From: Klenkia taihuensis
Lineage (GTDB): Bacteria; Actinomycetota; Actinomycetes; Mycobacteriales; Geodermatophilaceae
Reading direction: 5' to 3'
DNA length: 64,000 nucleotides
Assembly (NCBI RefSeq): GCF_900112525.1
Contig: NZ_FOMD01000003.1
Location: 558,001-622,000, forward strand
Within the stretch, counting starts at the first letter, position 1; each line of letters begins with the position of its first letter. The notes below the pieces were generated by a model that did no database searches, was not told the origin of the DNA, and saw nothing but the letters and a program-made list of their open reading frames with translations. Made by a program: the position numbers and the translations under genes. This document shows positions 33,868 to 42,699 of the stretch, piece after piece.

Positions 33868-34458
33868 ATGGTCGCCATGGACGTGCCGCCCGGCCCGGAT
33901 CCCGCGGACGACCCGTCGGACGCCGAGGTCGGCCGGCGGTTCGCCGCCGGGGACGAGCAGGCCCTCGCCTGGGCCTACGAGCGGTGGGGCGCACAGCTGC
34001 ACGGCGCGGCGGTCCGGGCACTGGGGCCCGGACCGGAGGCCGAGGACGTCGTCCAGCAGTCCTTCGTGTCCGCCTGGACCGGCCGGCACGGCTACCGCCC
34101 GGACGCCGGACCGCTGCCGGCCTGGTTGACCGGGATCTGCCGGCACCGCATCGCCGACGCGTGGGCCCGCCGGGAGCGGGACCGCCGCGTGGAGGACGCC
34201 GCCGGCACCACCGCGGCCCCGCCCGCCGAGCCGGTCGACCGAGTCGCGGTGGACCGGGTGCTCGTCCTCGGCGAGCTGGCACGGCTGGGCCAGCCCCAGC
34301 GCGGCATCATCGAGCTGGCGTTCTACGCCGACCTGACCCACAGCGAGATCGCCGAGCGCCTCGGCCTCCCGCTCGGCACGGTCAAGAGCCACATCAGACG
34401 GACCCTCGAGCGGTTGCGGACCAGGTTGGAGGCCGACGGTGCAGCACTGCAGCCCTGA
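33868..34458 (+). CDS. ECF-family RNA polymerase sigma factor
   Basis: A 196-residue sigma factor with region 2 (EQALAWAYERWGAQLHGAAVRALGPGPEAEDVVQQSFVSAW) and region 4 (LGQPQRGIIELAFYADLTHSEIAERLGLPLGTVKSHIRRTLERLR). ATG 33868 is chosen over ATG 33832 because TAGGGT (33855-33860) lies seven bases upstream, giving a leaderless mRNA. The linked RskA-like gene and DUF4397 neighbour fit the SigK-like ECF19 type. It overlaps the anti-sigma gene by 20 bases. Confidence 0.9.
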   Translation: MVAMDVPPGPDPADDPSDAEVGRRFAAGDEQALAWAYERWGAQLHGAAVRALGPGPEAEDVVQQSFVSAWTGRHGYRPDAGPLPAWLTGICRHRIADAWARRERDRRVEDAAGTTAAPPAEPVDRVAVDRVLVLGELARLGQPQRGIIELAFYADLTHSEIAERLGLPLGTVKSHIRRTLERLRTRLEADGAALQP

Positions 34459-35302
34459 GGACCTCGCCCTCGCCGCGCTGGGCGAGGAGCTCCCCGCGGA
34501 GCAGGCCGACCACCTGGGCGGCTGCGCCGACTGCACCGCCGAGGTGACGTCGCTGCGCCGCGCCGTCGACGCCCTGGACACCGCCGACCTGCCCGTCGAC
34601 GACGGCCCGGCCATCCCCGTGCCCGACCGGGTGTGGGCGGCCATCGCCGCGCAGACCGGCGTCTCCACCGCACCCCGGCCCTCTGCCGGCCCGGCGCTGA
34701 TCGGCCTGCCCAGCACGTCCGGCACCCCCGACCCGGCCGCCGACACCGTGCCGGCCACCCGCACCCTGCGGTCACTGCCCACGCCCTCCGCCGAGGGGGC
34801 CCCCGTCCCCGGCGAGGGTGCCGACGACGCCCGGCCCCCGGCCCGGCGGTCGCCGGTGCGCCGCTGGCTGGTGGTGGGCGCGGTGGCCGCCGGCCTGCTC
34901 GTCGGCGTGGCCGTCGGCGCCGCCGTCACCCGCGGCGGGCCCGGCGACCCCGCCCCGGCACCCGACCCCGGCTCCACCGTGGCCTCGGCCCGCCTGGACC
35001 CCTTCGGCGACTGGGACTCCACCGGCGAGGCCACCCTCCGCGAGGTCGACGGCCGGTGGGACCTGCAGCTGCAGATGACCGCGCCGCCGCCGCCCACCGC
35101 GGACGGCTTCTACGAGGTGTGGCTGCTGTCCGCGGACGGGGGCGCGCAGTCCCTGGGCACGCTCCAGGGCGACTCGGGCAGCTACGCCGTGCCCGACGGG
35201 GTCGACCTGGCCGACTTCGACGTCGTCGACGTGTCGCTGGAGCCCTACGACGGCGACCCGCAGCACTCGACCGACTCCGTCGCCCGCGGCACGCTCGGCT
35301 GA
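34439..35302 (+). CDS. Anti-sigma factor with zinc-type N terminus and RskA-like C-terminal domain
   Basis: A 287-residue single-pass membrane protein. The N terminus carries DHLGGCADC, the core of a zinc-associated anti-sigma motif (HxxxCxxC). A Pro/Ala-rich linker precedes a transmembrane helix (WLVVGAVAAGLLVGVAVGAAV), then an extracytoplasmic domain with YEVWLLSADGGAQSLGTLQG, typical of RskA C-terminal domains. It should hold the upstream sigma factor inactive until regulated proteolysis. GTG 34439 overlaps the sigma gene, so the two are co-translated. Confidence 0.88.
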   Translation: MQHCSPEDLALAALGEELPAEQADHLGGCADCTAEVTSLRRAVDALDTADLPVDDGPAIPVPDRVWAAIAAQTGVSTAPRPSAGPALIGLPSTSGTPDPAADTVPATRTLRSLPTPSAEGAPVPGEGADDARPPARRSPVRRWLVVGAVAAGLLVGVAVGAAVTRGGPGDPAPAPDPGSTVASARLDPFGDWDSTGEATLREVDGRWDLQLQMTAPPPPTADGFYEVWLLSADGGAQSLGTLQGDSGSYAVPDGVDLADFDVVDVSLEPYDGDPQHSTDSVARGTLG

Positions 35303-35393
35303 CCGGCAGCGCGACGGCGGTGGGGTCCGCGCACCCGGGGCGGGGGACGCCGGGCCCCACGAGCAGGGGGAACGGGTCGACGGTCCACGCGAA

Positions 35394-35431
35394 GAGCCCC
35401 GGGCTCCTGACCTGCAGGAACACCGGGGCTC
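35394..35431 (-). terminator. Terminator hairpin of the tRNA-Leu gene
   Basis: GAGCCCCGG (35394-35402) and CCGGGGCTC (35423-35431) form a perfect 9-bp stem just downstream of the minus-strand tRNA, followed on that strand by TT. It also lies downstream of the convergent anti-sigma gene and may serve both. Confidence 0.65.
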
Positions 35432-35437
35432 GTCTGT

Positions 35438-35521
35438 GTCCGAGGGGGGACTTGAACCCCCACGCCCGATAAAGGGCACTAGCACCTCAAGCTAGCGCGT
35501 CTGCCATTCCGCCACCCGGAC
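35438..35521 (-). tRNA. tRNA-Leu (anticodon GAG)
   Basis: An 84-nt class II tRNA. On the minus strand the acceptor GTCCGGG pairs with CTCGGAC, the anticodon arm is CTAGC-TTGAGGT-GCTAG with anticodon GAG, the long variable arm is TGCCCTTTATCGGGCG, and the T arm is GGGGG-TTCAAGT-CCCCC. The CCA end is not encoded. It reads CUC and CUU codons. Confidence 0.95.
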
Positions 35522-35642
35522 AGGTGGGCCGGCGCACTGCGGCGCGGCCACGGGGAAGCATACGGGACCCCGATCGCCGCCCGGGCACCCCCCGGCACCG
35601 GCGGGTCGGCCGGGTCGCCCGGCCGGTGGGAGGATCGGGCGC

Positions 35643-36974
35643 ATGGCCGAGACGACCGCACCCGCCCCGCTCGAGCAGGCCCAGGCCGAGGTCGCGGACC
35701 TGCTCAGCGAGCTCATCCGCATCGACACGACCAACACCGGCGACACCACCACCAGCGTGGGGGAGCGGAAGGCCGCCGAGTGGGTGGCCGGCAAGCTCGA
35801 CGAGGTCGGCATCGACTCGGTCATCCACGAGTCGGAGAAGGGCCGCGCCTCCCTGGTCGCCCGCATCCCCGGCGAGGACCGCGACCGCCCCGGCCTGCTC
35901 ATCCACGGCCACCTCGACGTCGTCCCCGCCGACAAGCGCGAGTGGACCGTCGACCCGTTCTCCGGCGAGCAGCGCGACGGCTACGTCTGGGGCCGCGGCG
36001 CGGTCGACATGAAGGACATGGACGCCATGACCCTCGCGCTGGTCCGCGACTGGGCCCGCACCGGCACCAAGCCGCCGCGCGACGTCGTCCTGGCCTTCGT
36101 CGCCGACGAGGAGGCCGGCGGGACGTACGGCGCCCACTACATGGTCGACCACCACGCCGACCTGTTCGAGAACGTCTCCGAGGCCATCAGCGAGGTCGGC
36201 GGGTTCAGCCTCACCGTCCGCGACGACCTGCGGCTCTACCTCATCCAGACCGCCGAGAAGGGCCTGGCCTGGATGCGGCTCACCGCCGCCGGCCGCCCCG
36301 GCCACGGCTCCTTCGTGCACGACGACAACGCCGTCACCCGGCTGTCCGCCGCCGTCGCCCGGATCGGCTCCAGCCGCCTGCCGACCGTGCTCACCCCGCC
36401 GATGAAGCAGTTCATCGAGGAGGTCTCGGACGCCTACGGCGTGGAGATCGACGTCGACGACCCCGACGAGGCGCTGTCCCGCCTGGGCTCGATCAGCCGG
36501 ATGATCGGCGCGGCCCTGCGCAACACGGTCAACCCGACGATGCTCGACGCCGGCTACAAGACCAACGTCATCCCCGGCACCGCGTCGGCCACCATCGACG
36601 GCCGCTTCCTCTACGGCCAGGAGGAGGCGTTCGAGGCCCAGATCGACGAGCTGCTCGGCGAGGGCGTGACGCGGGAGTACATCCACCAGGACCAGGCCGT
36701 GGAGACCACCTTCGACGGCCCGCTGGTCGAGCAGATGGTCGCCGCCCTCAAGGCCGAGGACGACGGCGCCCGCCCGGTCCCGTTCACCATGAGCGGCGGC
36801 ACCGACGCCAAGAGCTTCGAGACCCTCGGCATGCGCTGCTTCGGGTTCTCGCCGTTGCGGCTGCCCGCCGACCTCGACTTCGCCGGCCTGTTCCACGGCA
36901 TCGACGAGCGGGTGCCGGTGGAGAGCCTGCAGTTCGGCATCCGCGTGCTCGATCGGTTCCTCAAGGCCAGCTGA
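35643..36974 (+). CDS. M20-family zinc metallopeptidase
   Basis: A 443-residue cytosolic M20/ArgE/DapE-type hydrolase. Metal ligands appear in LLIHGHLDVVPAD (His and general-base Asp), GRGAVDMKD (bridging Asp), the Glu pair VADEEAGGTYGAH and the C-terminal His in GLFHGIDERVPVE. The lid/dimerisation domain lies between (GRPGHGSFVHDDNAV). It is of the long M20 type of actinobacteria, probably a dipeptidase or aminoacylase; exact substrate unknown. It diverges from the tRNA gene. Confidence 0.9.
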   Translation: MAETTAPAPLEQAQAEVADLLSELIRIDTTNTGDTTTSVGERKAAEWVAGKLDEVGIDSVIHESEKGRASLVARIPGEDRDRPGLLIHGHLDVVPADKREWTVDPFSGEQRDGYVWGRGAVDMKDMDAMTLALVRDWARTGTKPPRDVVLAFVADEEAGGTYGAHYMVDHHADLFENVSEAISEVGGFSLTVRDDLRLYLIQTAEKGLAWMRLTAAGRPGHGSFVHDDNAVTRLSAAVARIGSSRLPTVLTPPMKQFIEEVSDAYGVEIDVDDPDEALSRLGSISRMIGAALRNTVNPTMLDAGYKTNVIPGTASATIDGRFLYGQEEAFEAQIDELLGEGVTREYIHQDQAVETTFDGPLVEQMVAALKAEDDGARPVPFTMSGGTDAKSFETLGMRCFGFSPLRLPADLDFAGLFHGIDERVPVESLQFGIRVLDRFLKAS

Positions 36975-36976
36975 GG

Positions 36977-37339
36977 GTGGACGCGCTGGTCGCCTTCCTG
37001 GTCGGGCAGCTCACCCAGGACGGCTTCGCCCCGGCCACCGTGCTGCGCGTGACCCAGGGCCGGGTGCCCGCCCCGGGCAGCGCACAGGCCCTCGCCGTCG
37101 CCGGCGGTCGGCTCTGGCTGGCCCACGCCCAGCTGATCGGGCAGCCCACCCTGGCCGGGGTCGACCTGGCCCAGGTCCGGGGTGTCGACGTCCGGTCGGT
37201 GCGGCGGCTGACCGGGCAGCGCCGGGAGCTCTCGGCCTGGGTCGACGGCAGCACGCTGCGGTTCACCGTGCTCGACGACGACGCGGCGGTCGCGGCGTTC
37301 GTCACCGCCGTCCGCGGGGGTCAGACAGGCAGCGGCTGA
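36977..37339 (+). CDS. Hypothetical protein (about 120 residues)
   Basis: A soluble 120-residue protein starting at GTG 36977, two bases after the peptidase stop, so probably co-transcribed with it. It contains an alternating strand pattern (RLWLAHAQLIGQPTLAGVDLAQVRGVDV..) that looks like a PH-like or small beta domain used for surface recognition, but I recognise no named family. The 3' end overlaps the convergent diguanylate cyclase gene by 19 bases. Confidence 0.65.
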   Translation: MDALVAFLVGQLTQDGFAPATVLRVTQGRVPAPGSAQALAVAGGRLWLAHAQLIGQPTLAGVDLAQVRGVDVRSVRRLTGQRRELSAWVDGSTLRFTVLDDDAAVAAFVTAVRGGQTGSG

Positions 37340-39255
37340 CCGGCCAGCACCGCGCGGGCCCGGCCGGCGTGCTTGCCCTCGTAGAGCGCGGCGTCCGCGC
37401 GGCCGAGGGCCTCGCCGACCGTCTCGCCGGGCACCCACTGGGCCACCCCGACGGTCGCGGTCTGCCCGCCGGGCACCGCGGCGATGATCCGCTGCGCCAC
37501 GACCAGCGCCTCGGACGCCGGGCAGTCGGGCAGCGCGACGGCGAACTCCTCGCCGCCCCACCGGGCGATGAGGTCGCCCTCGCGCAGGCAGCCGGACGCA
37601 GCGGCGGCGAACTCCTGCAGCAGCACGTCGCCGGCCTGGTGGCCGCGGGTGTCGTTGAAGACCTTGAAGTGGTCGAGGTCGAGCAGCAGGAAGGTCAGCG
37701 GCGCGGCGTGCCGCTGCGCGCGGGACACCTCGACCACCGACAGCTCGTCCCAGCGGCGGCGGTTGGCCAGGCCGGTGAGCTGGTCGCGGTCGGCCGCGCG
37801 GGCCAGCTGCTCGAGCAGGTTGCCCCGCTCGATGGCGCGCGCGGCCTCGCCGCCGAGCACGGTGAGCACGCCGCGGGTGGTGTCGCAGAACGCCTCGACC
37901 GGGGTGCGCCACATGACCGCGATGACCGCGACCACCCGGCCGCCGCTGATCGCGGCCGGCTGCCAGGCGGCGGAGACGACGCCGAGGTCCCCGACGAACT
38001 GCTGGTGGACGCCGGGCTCGGCGGCGGCGTCGGTCACGAAGCGCGGCAGGCCGTCGGCGAAGATCCGCGCGGTCAGCGACAGCGCGGGGTCGGCCGGGAA
38101 GCGCAGGGGCGGCAGGTCCAGCCCGACCACCGCGGTGGACACCAGCCGGCCCTCGCCGTCGGGCTCCATCAGGTAGGCGCCGTCGGCGCCCACGGCCTCG
38201 CGGACCGCGGCGCAGACCGCGTGCCGCGGGTCGTCGGCCATCAGCACCGAGCGGGTCGCGTCGGCCAGCACCCGGACCTGCCGGTGGCGTTCCTCGGAGT
38301 ACTCCACGGCCTCGCGGAGCCGGTCCACCAGCACCAGCCGCTCGTCGCGGTTGAGCGCGAGCGCCAGCCCGAGGGCCGCGCCCAGGGCCACGTAGGCCTG
38401 CACGATCCCGGCCTGCGCCACCGGGTCGGGGATGGCGGCGAACGGCCCGTGCCCGGCCGCGGTCATGAGGACGGCCACGGTGCTCACCGCCACCGTGCGC
38501 AGCGCGGTCAGGCCGGTGTCGAAGCGCAGCGCCACCCAGGCCGTCAGCGCGAACAGCGGGAAGGCGACCGGGTAGCCGGGCATCCACCAGAACACCGTGA
38601 GGTTGCCCAGCACGGAGGCGACGACGGCCAGCGCGAGCTCGGCGAGCCGCCACCGGCGGGGCACCCGGAAGGTCAGCAGCCCGGGCGGGAGGGGGGCGCG
38701 TCGCTGCCGGAGCAGTTGGCGGACGCGCAGGCCCAGGGCCACCACGACGAGGACGGCGGTGGCGCTGCGGGCCTGCCAGACGAGGGCGCCGCCGGGGGAC
38801 CAGGGGGTGCCCGCGAGGTCCAGCACGACGCTGCCTGCCAGCGCGCCCCCGGCCGCACCGACCCCGGCCGCGACGAGCAGCGCGACGAGGTCGCGGGCGT
38901 CGGCCAGCAGCGGACCTGCCCCCGCCCGCGGGGTGGCCAGCCGGTGCCGGACGGCGACGACCAACAGCGCCTGGCCCAGCTCGACCACCGCCAGGCCGAG
39001 GGCGGCCGGCAGCGGGAACCCGCCGACCAGCACGTGCACCGCCGCGCCGGTGGCGACCAGCAGGACCGGGTCGAGCACGCGGCCGGGCCGCAGCAGCAGC
39101 CACAGCGCGGCCACGCCGGCCGCCGGCCACACCATCGCCACCCCCGTCCCGGCGATCTCCGACCAAGGGCCCAGGGCCGCGGTCACGGTGTGCAGGGCGG
39201 TGAACAGGCCGGCGGGCAGCATCGCCCGCACGGTCGGCGGCACACGACTGGTCAC
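37321..39255 (-). CDS. Membrane diguanylate cyclase (MASE1-like, GAF-like, GGDEF)
   Basis: A 644-residue signalling protein that should make cyclic di-GMP. About eight to nine hydrophobic segments (residues ~10-310, with VWPAAGVAALWLLLRPGR typical of MASE1) are followed by a GAF-like domain (~340-480) and a GGDEF domain (DQLTGLANRRRWDE, LLLDLDHFKVFNDTRGHQAGD, RWGGEEFAVAL). The active-site motif is GGEEF, and RxxD (REGD) five residues before it is a product-inhibition I-site. GTG 39255 is preceded by GGGAGG; the frame is open further upstream into the divergent SDR gene. Confidence 0.87.
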   Translation of the reverse strand: MTSRVPPTVRAMLPAGLFTALHTVTAALGPWSEIAGTGVAMVWPAAGVAALWLLLRPGRVLDPVLLVATGAAVHVLVGGFPLPAALGLAVVELGQALLVVAVRHRLATPRAGAGPLLADARDLVALLVAAGVGAAGGALAGSVVLDLAGTPWSPGGALVWQARSATAVLVVVALGLRVRQLLRQRRAPLPPGLLTFRVPRRWRLAELALAVVASVLGNLTVFWWMPGYPVAFPLFALTAWVALRFDTGLTALRTVAVSTVAVLMTAAGHGPFAAIPDPVAQAGIVQAYVALGAALGLALALNRDERLVLVDRLREAVEYSEERHRQVRVLADATRSVLMADDPRHAVCAAVREAVGADGAYLMEPDGEGRLVSTAVVGLDLPPLRFPADPALSLTARIFADGLPRFVTDAAAEPGVHQQFVGDLGVVSAAWQPAAISGGRVVAVIAVMWRTPVEAFCDTTRGVLTVLGGEAARAIERGNLLEQLARAADRDQLTGLANRRRWDELSVVEVSRAQRHAAPLTFLLLDLDHFKVFNDTRGHQAGDVLLQEFAAAASGCLREGDLIARWGGEEFAVALPDCPASEALVVAQRIIAAVPGGQTATVGVAQWVPGETVGEALGRADAALYEGKHAGRARAVLAGQPLPV

Positions 39256-39342
39256 CCCCTCCCATCGGCCGGCACCGGGCCGCGGTGCACCCGGTCCACC
39301 CCTCCGGGTGACCTGGGTCCCACCCGTGCTCCAATGCCGGGC

Positions 39343-40140
39343 ATGGACGCGCAGACTCCCCGGCCCGGCTCCGTCGCACTCATCACCGGAGGGGCCGGCG
39401 GTTTCGGCCGCGCGCTGGCCACCCGGCTGCGGGACGCCGACGTCCGGGTGGTGCTCGCCGACCTCGACAGCGAGCGCAACCGCGGCGTCGCCGAGGAGCT
39501 GGGCGTGGGCTTCGCCGTCCTCGACGTCGCCGACCACGCGGCCAACGTCGCCGTCGTCGCCGCGGTGGAGGCCGAGCACGGCCGGCTGGACGCCGCCTTC
39601 CTCAACGCCGGCATCGCCGGCTCGGGCACCACCGACGCCCTCGACGTCGAGGAGTACCTGCGCGTGGTCGGCATCGACCTGCACGGCGTGGTGTTCGGCA
39701 CCGACGCCGTCCGCCCGGCGCTGCGGCGGGCCGGGGGCGGCTCGATCGTCGTCACCGCCTCGCTGGCCGGTCTCTCGCCGATGCCCACCGACCAGGCCTA
39801 CTCAGTGGCCAAGGCCGGGGCGGTGGCCTTCGTCCGGTCGATCGCGCCGGTGCTGCACCCCGAGGGCATCACCATCTCCACGGTCTGCCCCGGCTTCGCC
39901 GACACCGCGATCATCGACCCGCTGCGCGACCACTTCGCCGCCGCCGAGTTCCCGGTGCTCACCGCCGACGAGGTCGCCGCCGCGATGCAGGCCGCCTGGG
40001 CCGGTGCCGACCCGGGCGCGGCCTACGTCGTGCAGCCCGGCGTGGGTGCGGTGCCCTACCGGTTCAAGGGCGTGCCCGCGGCGAAGAACGCGGCGGGGGA
40101 GTCCGCCCGCATCCCCGGGGCCCTGCAGGGCCCGCTCTGA
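39343..40140 (+). CDS. Short-chain dehydrogenase/reductase
   Basis: A 265-residue SDR with TGGAGGFG cofactor motif, DLDSERN after beta-2 (suggesting NAD(H)), LNAGIAG, Ser in VTASLAGLS, catalytic AYSVAKAGA (YxxxK) and VCPGFADT. The PGFADT loop resembles 15-hydroxyprostaglandin dehydrogenase-like SDRs. ATG 39343 is the second of two in-frame ATGs nine bases apart. The quinone oxidoreductase gene follows by 23 bases. Confidence 0.85.
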   Translation: MDAQTPRPGSVALITGGAGGFGRALATRLRDADVRVVLADLDSERNRGVAEELGVGFAVLDVADHAANVAVVAAVEAEHGRLDAAFLNAGIAGSGTTDALDVEEYLRVVGIDLHGVVFGTDAVRPALRRAGGGSIVVTASLAGLSPMPTDQAYSVAKAGAVAFVRSIAPVLHPEGITISTVCPGFADTAIIDPLRDHFAAAEFPVLTADEVAAAMQAAWAGADPGAAYVVQPGVGAVPYRFKGVPAAKNAAGESARIPGALQGPL

Positions 40141-40163
40141 GGACGTCTGGCAAGGTCGCGGCC

Positions 40164-41117
40164 ATGCGCGCATGGCAAGTGCACTCCCTCGGTGACCCGG
40201 TCGACGTGATGACCCTCGACGAGGTGCCCGAGCCCGAACCGGGCCCCGGTCAGCTCAAGGTCAAGGTGCGGGCCGCGGCGCTGAACTTCCCCGACATCCT
40301 CATGGCGCAGGGGACCTACCAGGAGAAGCCGCCGCTGCCGTTCACCCCCGGCCTCGAGCTGTGCGGGGAGCTGCCCGACGGCCGGCGCGTGCTCGGGTCG
40401 CCGTCCGGCGGGCCCGGCGCGCTGGCCGAGTACGCGCTCGTGGACGAGGCGTTCGCCTGGCCGGTGCCCGACGGCATGTCCGACGAGCAGGCCGCGGCGC
40501 TCTACATCACCTACCAGACCGGCTACGTCGGCCTGCACCGTCGCGCCGCCCTGCAGCCCGGGGAGTGGCTGCTCGTGCACGCCGGCGCCGGGGGCGTGGG
40601 GACGGCGGCCATCCAGCTGGGCAAGGCCGCCGGGGCGCAGGTCATCGCGACCGCGGGTGGCGAGGCCAAGACGCAGGTGTGCCGCGACCTCGGCGCCGAC
40701 CACGTCGTCGACTACTCCAGCGAGGACTTCGTCGCCCGGGTCAAGGAGATCACCGGGGGCCACGGCGCGGACGTCGTCTACGACCCGGTCGGCGGCGACG
40801 TGTTCGACGGGTCCACCAAGTGCATCGCCTTCGAGGGGCGGATCGTCGTCGTCGGGTTCACCTCCGGCCGGATCCCCGCCGCCAAGGCCAACCACCTGCT
40901 GGTCAAGAACTACTCGGTGCTCGGCCTGCACTGGGGCCTGTACCGCAGCAAGGACCCGGGCCGCATCGCCGAGGTGCACGACGCGCTGTGCGCGCTGTTC
41001 GCCGAGGGCAAGATCGACCCACTCATCGGGCAGACGCTGCCGCTGGACCAGGCGCAGACCGCGCTGGTCGCCCTCGGCGACCGCGGCACGGTCGGCAAGG
41101 TCGTGCTGGTCCCGTAG
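40164..41117 (+). CDS. NADPH:quinone oxidoreductase family protein (zinc-free MDR)
   Basis: A 317-residue medium-chain reductase. It has the GroES-like N-terminal domain (VRAAALNFPDILMAQGTYQ), cofactor motif HAGAGGVGTAAIQLGKAAGAQVI, and KEITGGHGADVVYDPVGGDVF. No zinc-ligand Cys cluster is present, so it belongs to the quinone reductase/enoyl reductase branch. Probably co-transcribed with the SDR. It converges with the DUF5703 gene one base after its stop. Confidence 0.87.
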   Translation: MRAWQVHSLGDPVDVMTLDEVPEPEPGPGQLKVKVRAAALNFPDILMAQGTYQEKPPLPFTPGLELCGELPDGRRVLGSPSGGPGALAEYALVDEAFAWPVPDGMSDEQAAALYITYQTGYVGLHRRAALQPGEWLLVHAGAGGVGTAAIQLGKAAGAQVIATAGGEAKTQVCRDLGADHVVDYSSEDFVARVKEITGGHGADVVYDPVGGDVFDGSTKCIAFEGRIVVVGFTSGRIPAAKANHLLVKNYSVLGLHWGLYRSKDPGRIAEVHDALCALFAEGKIDPLIGQTLPLDQAQTALVALGDRGTVGKVVLVP

Positions 41118-41118
41118 G

Positions 41119-41322
41119 TCAGACCGCCGGGCGCGGCAGGTAGCTGAGGCGCGCCCGGCGCCGCATCATCACGCGGCGGGTGCCGTCGGCGAACAGCTGC
41201 AGCCGGTCGAGCTCCCACCCGCCGACGTCGCTCTGCAGCGCCATCATCTGCGCCGCGGCCGAGCGTCCGGTGCCGGACGGGATGCGCAGCGGGGCGTACT
41301 CCCACTCACCAGTGATCGACAC
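41119..41322 (-). CDS. DUF5703 family protein
   Basis: A 67-residue protein with the compact pattern EWEYAPLRIPSGTGRSAAAQMMALQSDVGGWELDRLQLFADGTRRVMMRRR, which fits small actinobacterial DUF5703 proteins. GTG 41322 is preferred over an upstream ATG at 41358 because it begins the conserved part. Function unknown; the family often sits beside central metabolism genes. Confidence 0.7.
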   Translation of the reverse strand: MSITGEWEYAPLRIPSGTGRSAAAQMMALQSDVGGWELDRLQLFADGTRRVMMRRRARLSYLPRPAV

Positions 41323-41430
41323 CCGCCCGATGGTGCCAGCCGTTCGGCGGCCGGTCACCTGCTGGACGTGTCAGCAAGGTCTCCCCGGGACAGGGAGGAG
41401 GGGTCCGTGCAGTCGACCGAGGAGGACCCC

Positions 41431-41589
41431 GTGAGCGAACCCGTACCCGAGGCCGACCGGCTGGAGCAGGAGGTCGCGGTGACCGACGAGGTCGGGCCCG
41501 ACGCCGCGCCCGGTGCCGAGGCCGACCCCGTCGACGCCGCGGAGCAGGCGGCCGCCGTCCCGCACGACGAGGACGACGACCGCCGCTAG
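41431..41589 (+). CDS. Small acidic hypothetical protein
   Basis: A 52-residue, strongly acidic, probably disordered protein (EPVPEADRLEQEVAVTDEV... ending EDDDRR). GTG 41431 has GGAGG about eight bases upstream, supporting translation. Its stop overlaps the convergent lipoprotein gene by four bases. No family recognised. Confidence 0.5.
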   Translation: MSEPVPEADRLEQEVAVTDEVGPDAAPGAEADPVDAAEQAAAVPHDEDDDRR

Positions 41590-42584
41590 CCCCGGGTGTC
41601 GACCAGCTGGAGCTGCCCGGTCTCCCGGCTGCCCACGAAGACCCGGCCGGTCGTGGGGTCCACCGCGACCGTGTTGGGCTGGCGGACGGTCGGGAACCGG
41701 GCCACCTCGGTGAGCTCGTCCCCGGCGGTGGACAGGCCCACGACCTCGTTGGTGGCGGTCAGCGTCACCCAGACGACCTGGTCGGTGCTGTCGTGGGCCA
41801 GGCCGTAGGGGTTCCCGTCCAGGGGGTAGGTCGACTCGAGCTCCAGCGGGTCGGACCCGTAGACCAGCATCGCGTCGCCGCGGGTGTCGGCGACGAGGAA
41901 CCGGCCCTGCCCGTCGGCCACCACGTGCGTGGGCCCGTCCCCGGCGTCCAGCACGGTCTGCAGCTCGCCGGCGGCGACGTCGTAGGTGGTGATGGTGAAG
42001 GCGCCGACGTCGACCACGCCCGCGACGTCGCCCACGGTGGCCACCCCGCCGGGCTGGGTCTGGCTGTCGAAGGTCTGGGTGACCTCGCCGTCGGTGACCA
42101 CCGAGAGGGTGCCGCCCATCTCGTCGCCGACCAGGATCTGGCCGCTGGCCACCTGCGCGGCGTCGTGCGGGTAGTCCCCGACCGCCGTCTCGGTGACCTC
42201 CCCGCCGGGCAGCGCGACCTGGACGAGGGTGTTGGAGTCCTCGGCCGGCACCAGCACCGGCCCGCCGGGGGCGGCCAGCTGCAGGTGGCGGGCGTGCCCG
42301 GGCAGCATGATCTCCTGCTGGGTCGCGCCCTCGGCGTCGGTGAGCACCAGCCGGTTGGGGTCCCGGACGGCGACGGCGAGCAGGCCGGTCACCGGGTCGA
42401 AGACCATGCCCTCCGCGTCCGGGTCCAGGTCGACCACGGTGCCGGCCGGGTCGGTGGTGAGCTCGGGGGAGTCGGCCGGCTCGGCGGCCTTCCTCGGCTC
42501 GTCGGCGGGGGCCTCGCCGCCGCCGGAGGAGCAGGCGGCGAGCACCAGGGCGAGGGGGAGCAGGGCGGCAGCGGTTCGTCGCAC
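41586..42584 (-). CDS. Beta-propeller (YVTN/NHL-like) lipoprotein
   Basis: A 332-residue exported protein. GTG 42584 begins a lipoprotein signal ending LVLAAC with Cys18 as anchor and SSGGG next. The mature part is a run of about six blades with repeats such as GMVFDPVTGLLAVAVRDPNRLVLTD, QFD-type turns and NTVAVDPTTGRVFVGSRETGQLQLVD, typical of YVTN/6-bladed propellers. Likely binds a ligand or protein on the cell surface; no catalytic residues are evident. The frame stays open upstream through a palindromic repeat, which I do not consider part of the gene. Confidence 0.82.
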   Translation of the reverse strand: MRRTAAALLPLALVLAACSSGGGEAPADEPRKAAEPADSPELTTDPAGTVVDLDPDAEGMVFDPVTGLLAVAVRDPNRLVLTDAEGATQQEIMLPGHARHLQLAAPGGPVLVPAEDSNTLVQVALPGGEVTETAVGDYPHDAAQVASGQILVGDEMGGTLSVVTDGEVTQTFDSQTQPGGVATVGDVAGVVDVGAFTITTYDVAAGELQTVLDAGDGPTHVVADGQGRFLVADTRGDAMLVYGSDPLELESTYPLDGNPYGLAHDSTDQVVWVTLTATNEVVGLSTAGDELTEVARFPTVRQPNTVAVDPTTGRVFVGSRETGQLQLVDTRG

Positions 42585-42623
42585 CCGTCCACCGTGCGGG
42601 TTGTGCCCGCCGTCCGCAGCGTT

Positions 42624-42690
42624 GATCTTGCAGAACCGCAACGGTGACGCGCCGAGGTACGGCGCGCCCCCGTTGCCGAACTGCAAGGTC
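42624..42690. repeat. Nested intergenic palindrome (REP-like or rpsD terminator)
   Basis: Outer arms at 42624-42644 and 42670-42690 pair over 21 positions with four mismatches (cores TTGCAG and CTGCAA, GCAACGG and CCGTTGC). Inside, CGCGCCG and CGGCGCG form a second stem around AGGTA. It lies nine bases after the rpsD stop and could terminate it, but there is no T-run and the structure is long for a terminator; a dispersed repeat is equally likely. Confidence 0.6.
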
Positions 42691-42699
42691 GACGGCGGG

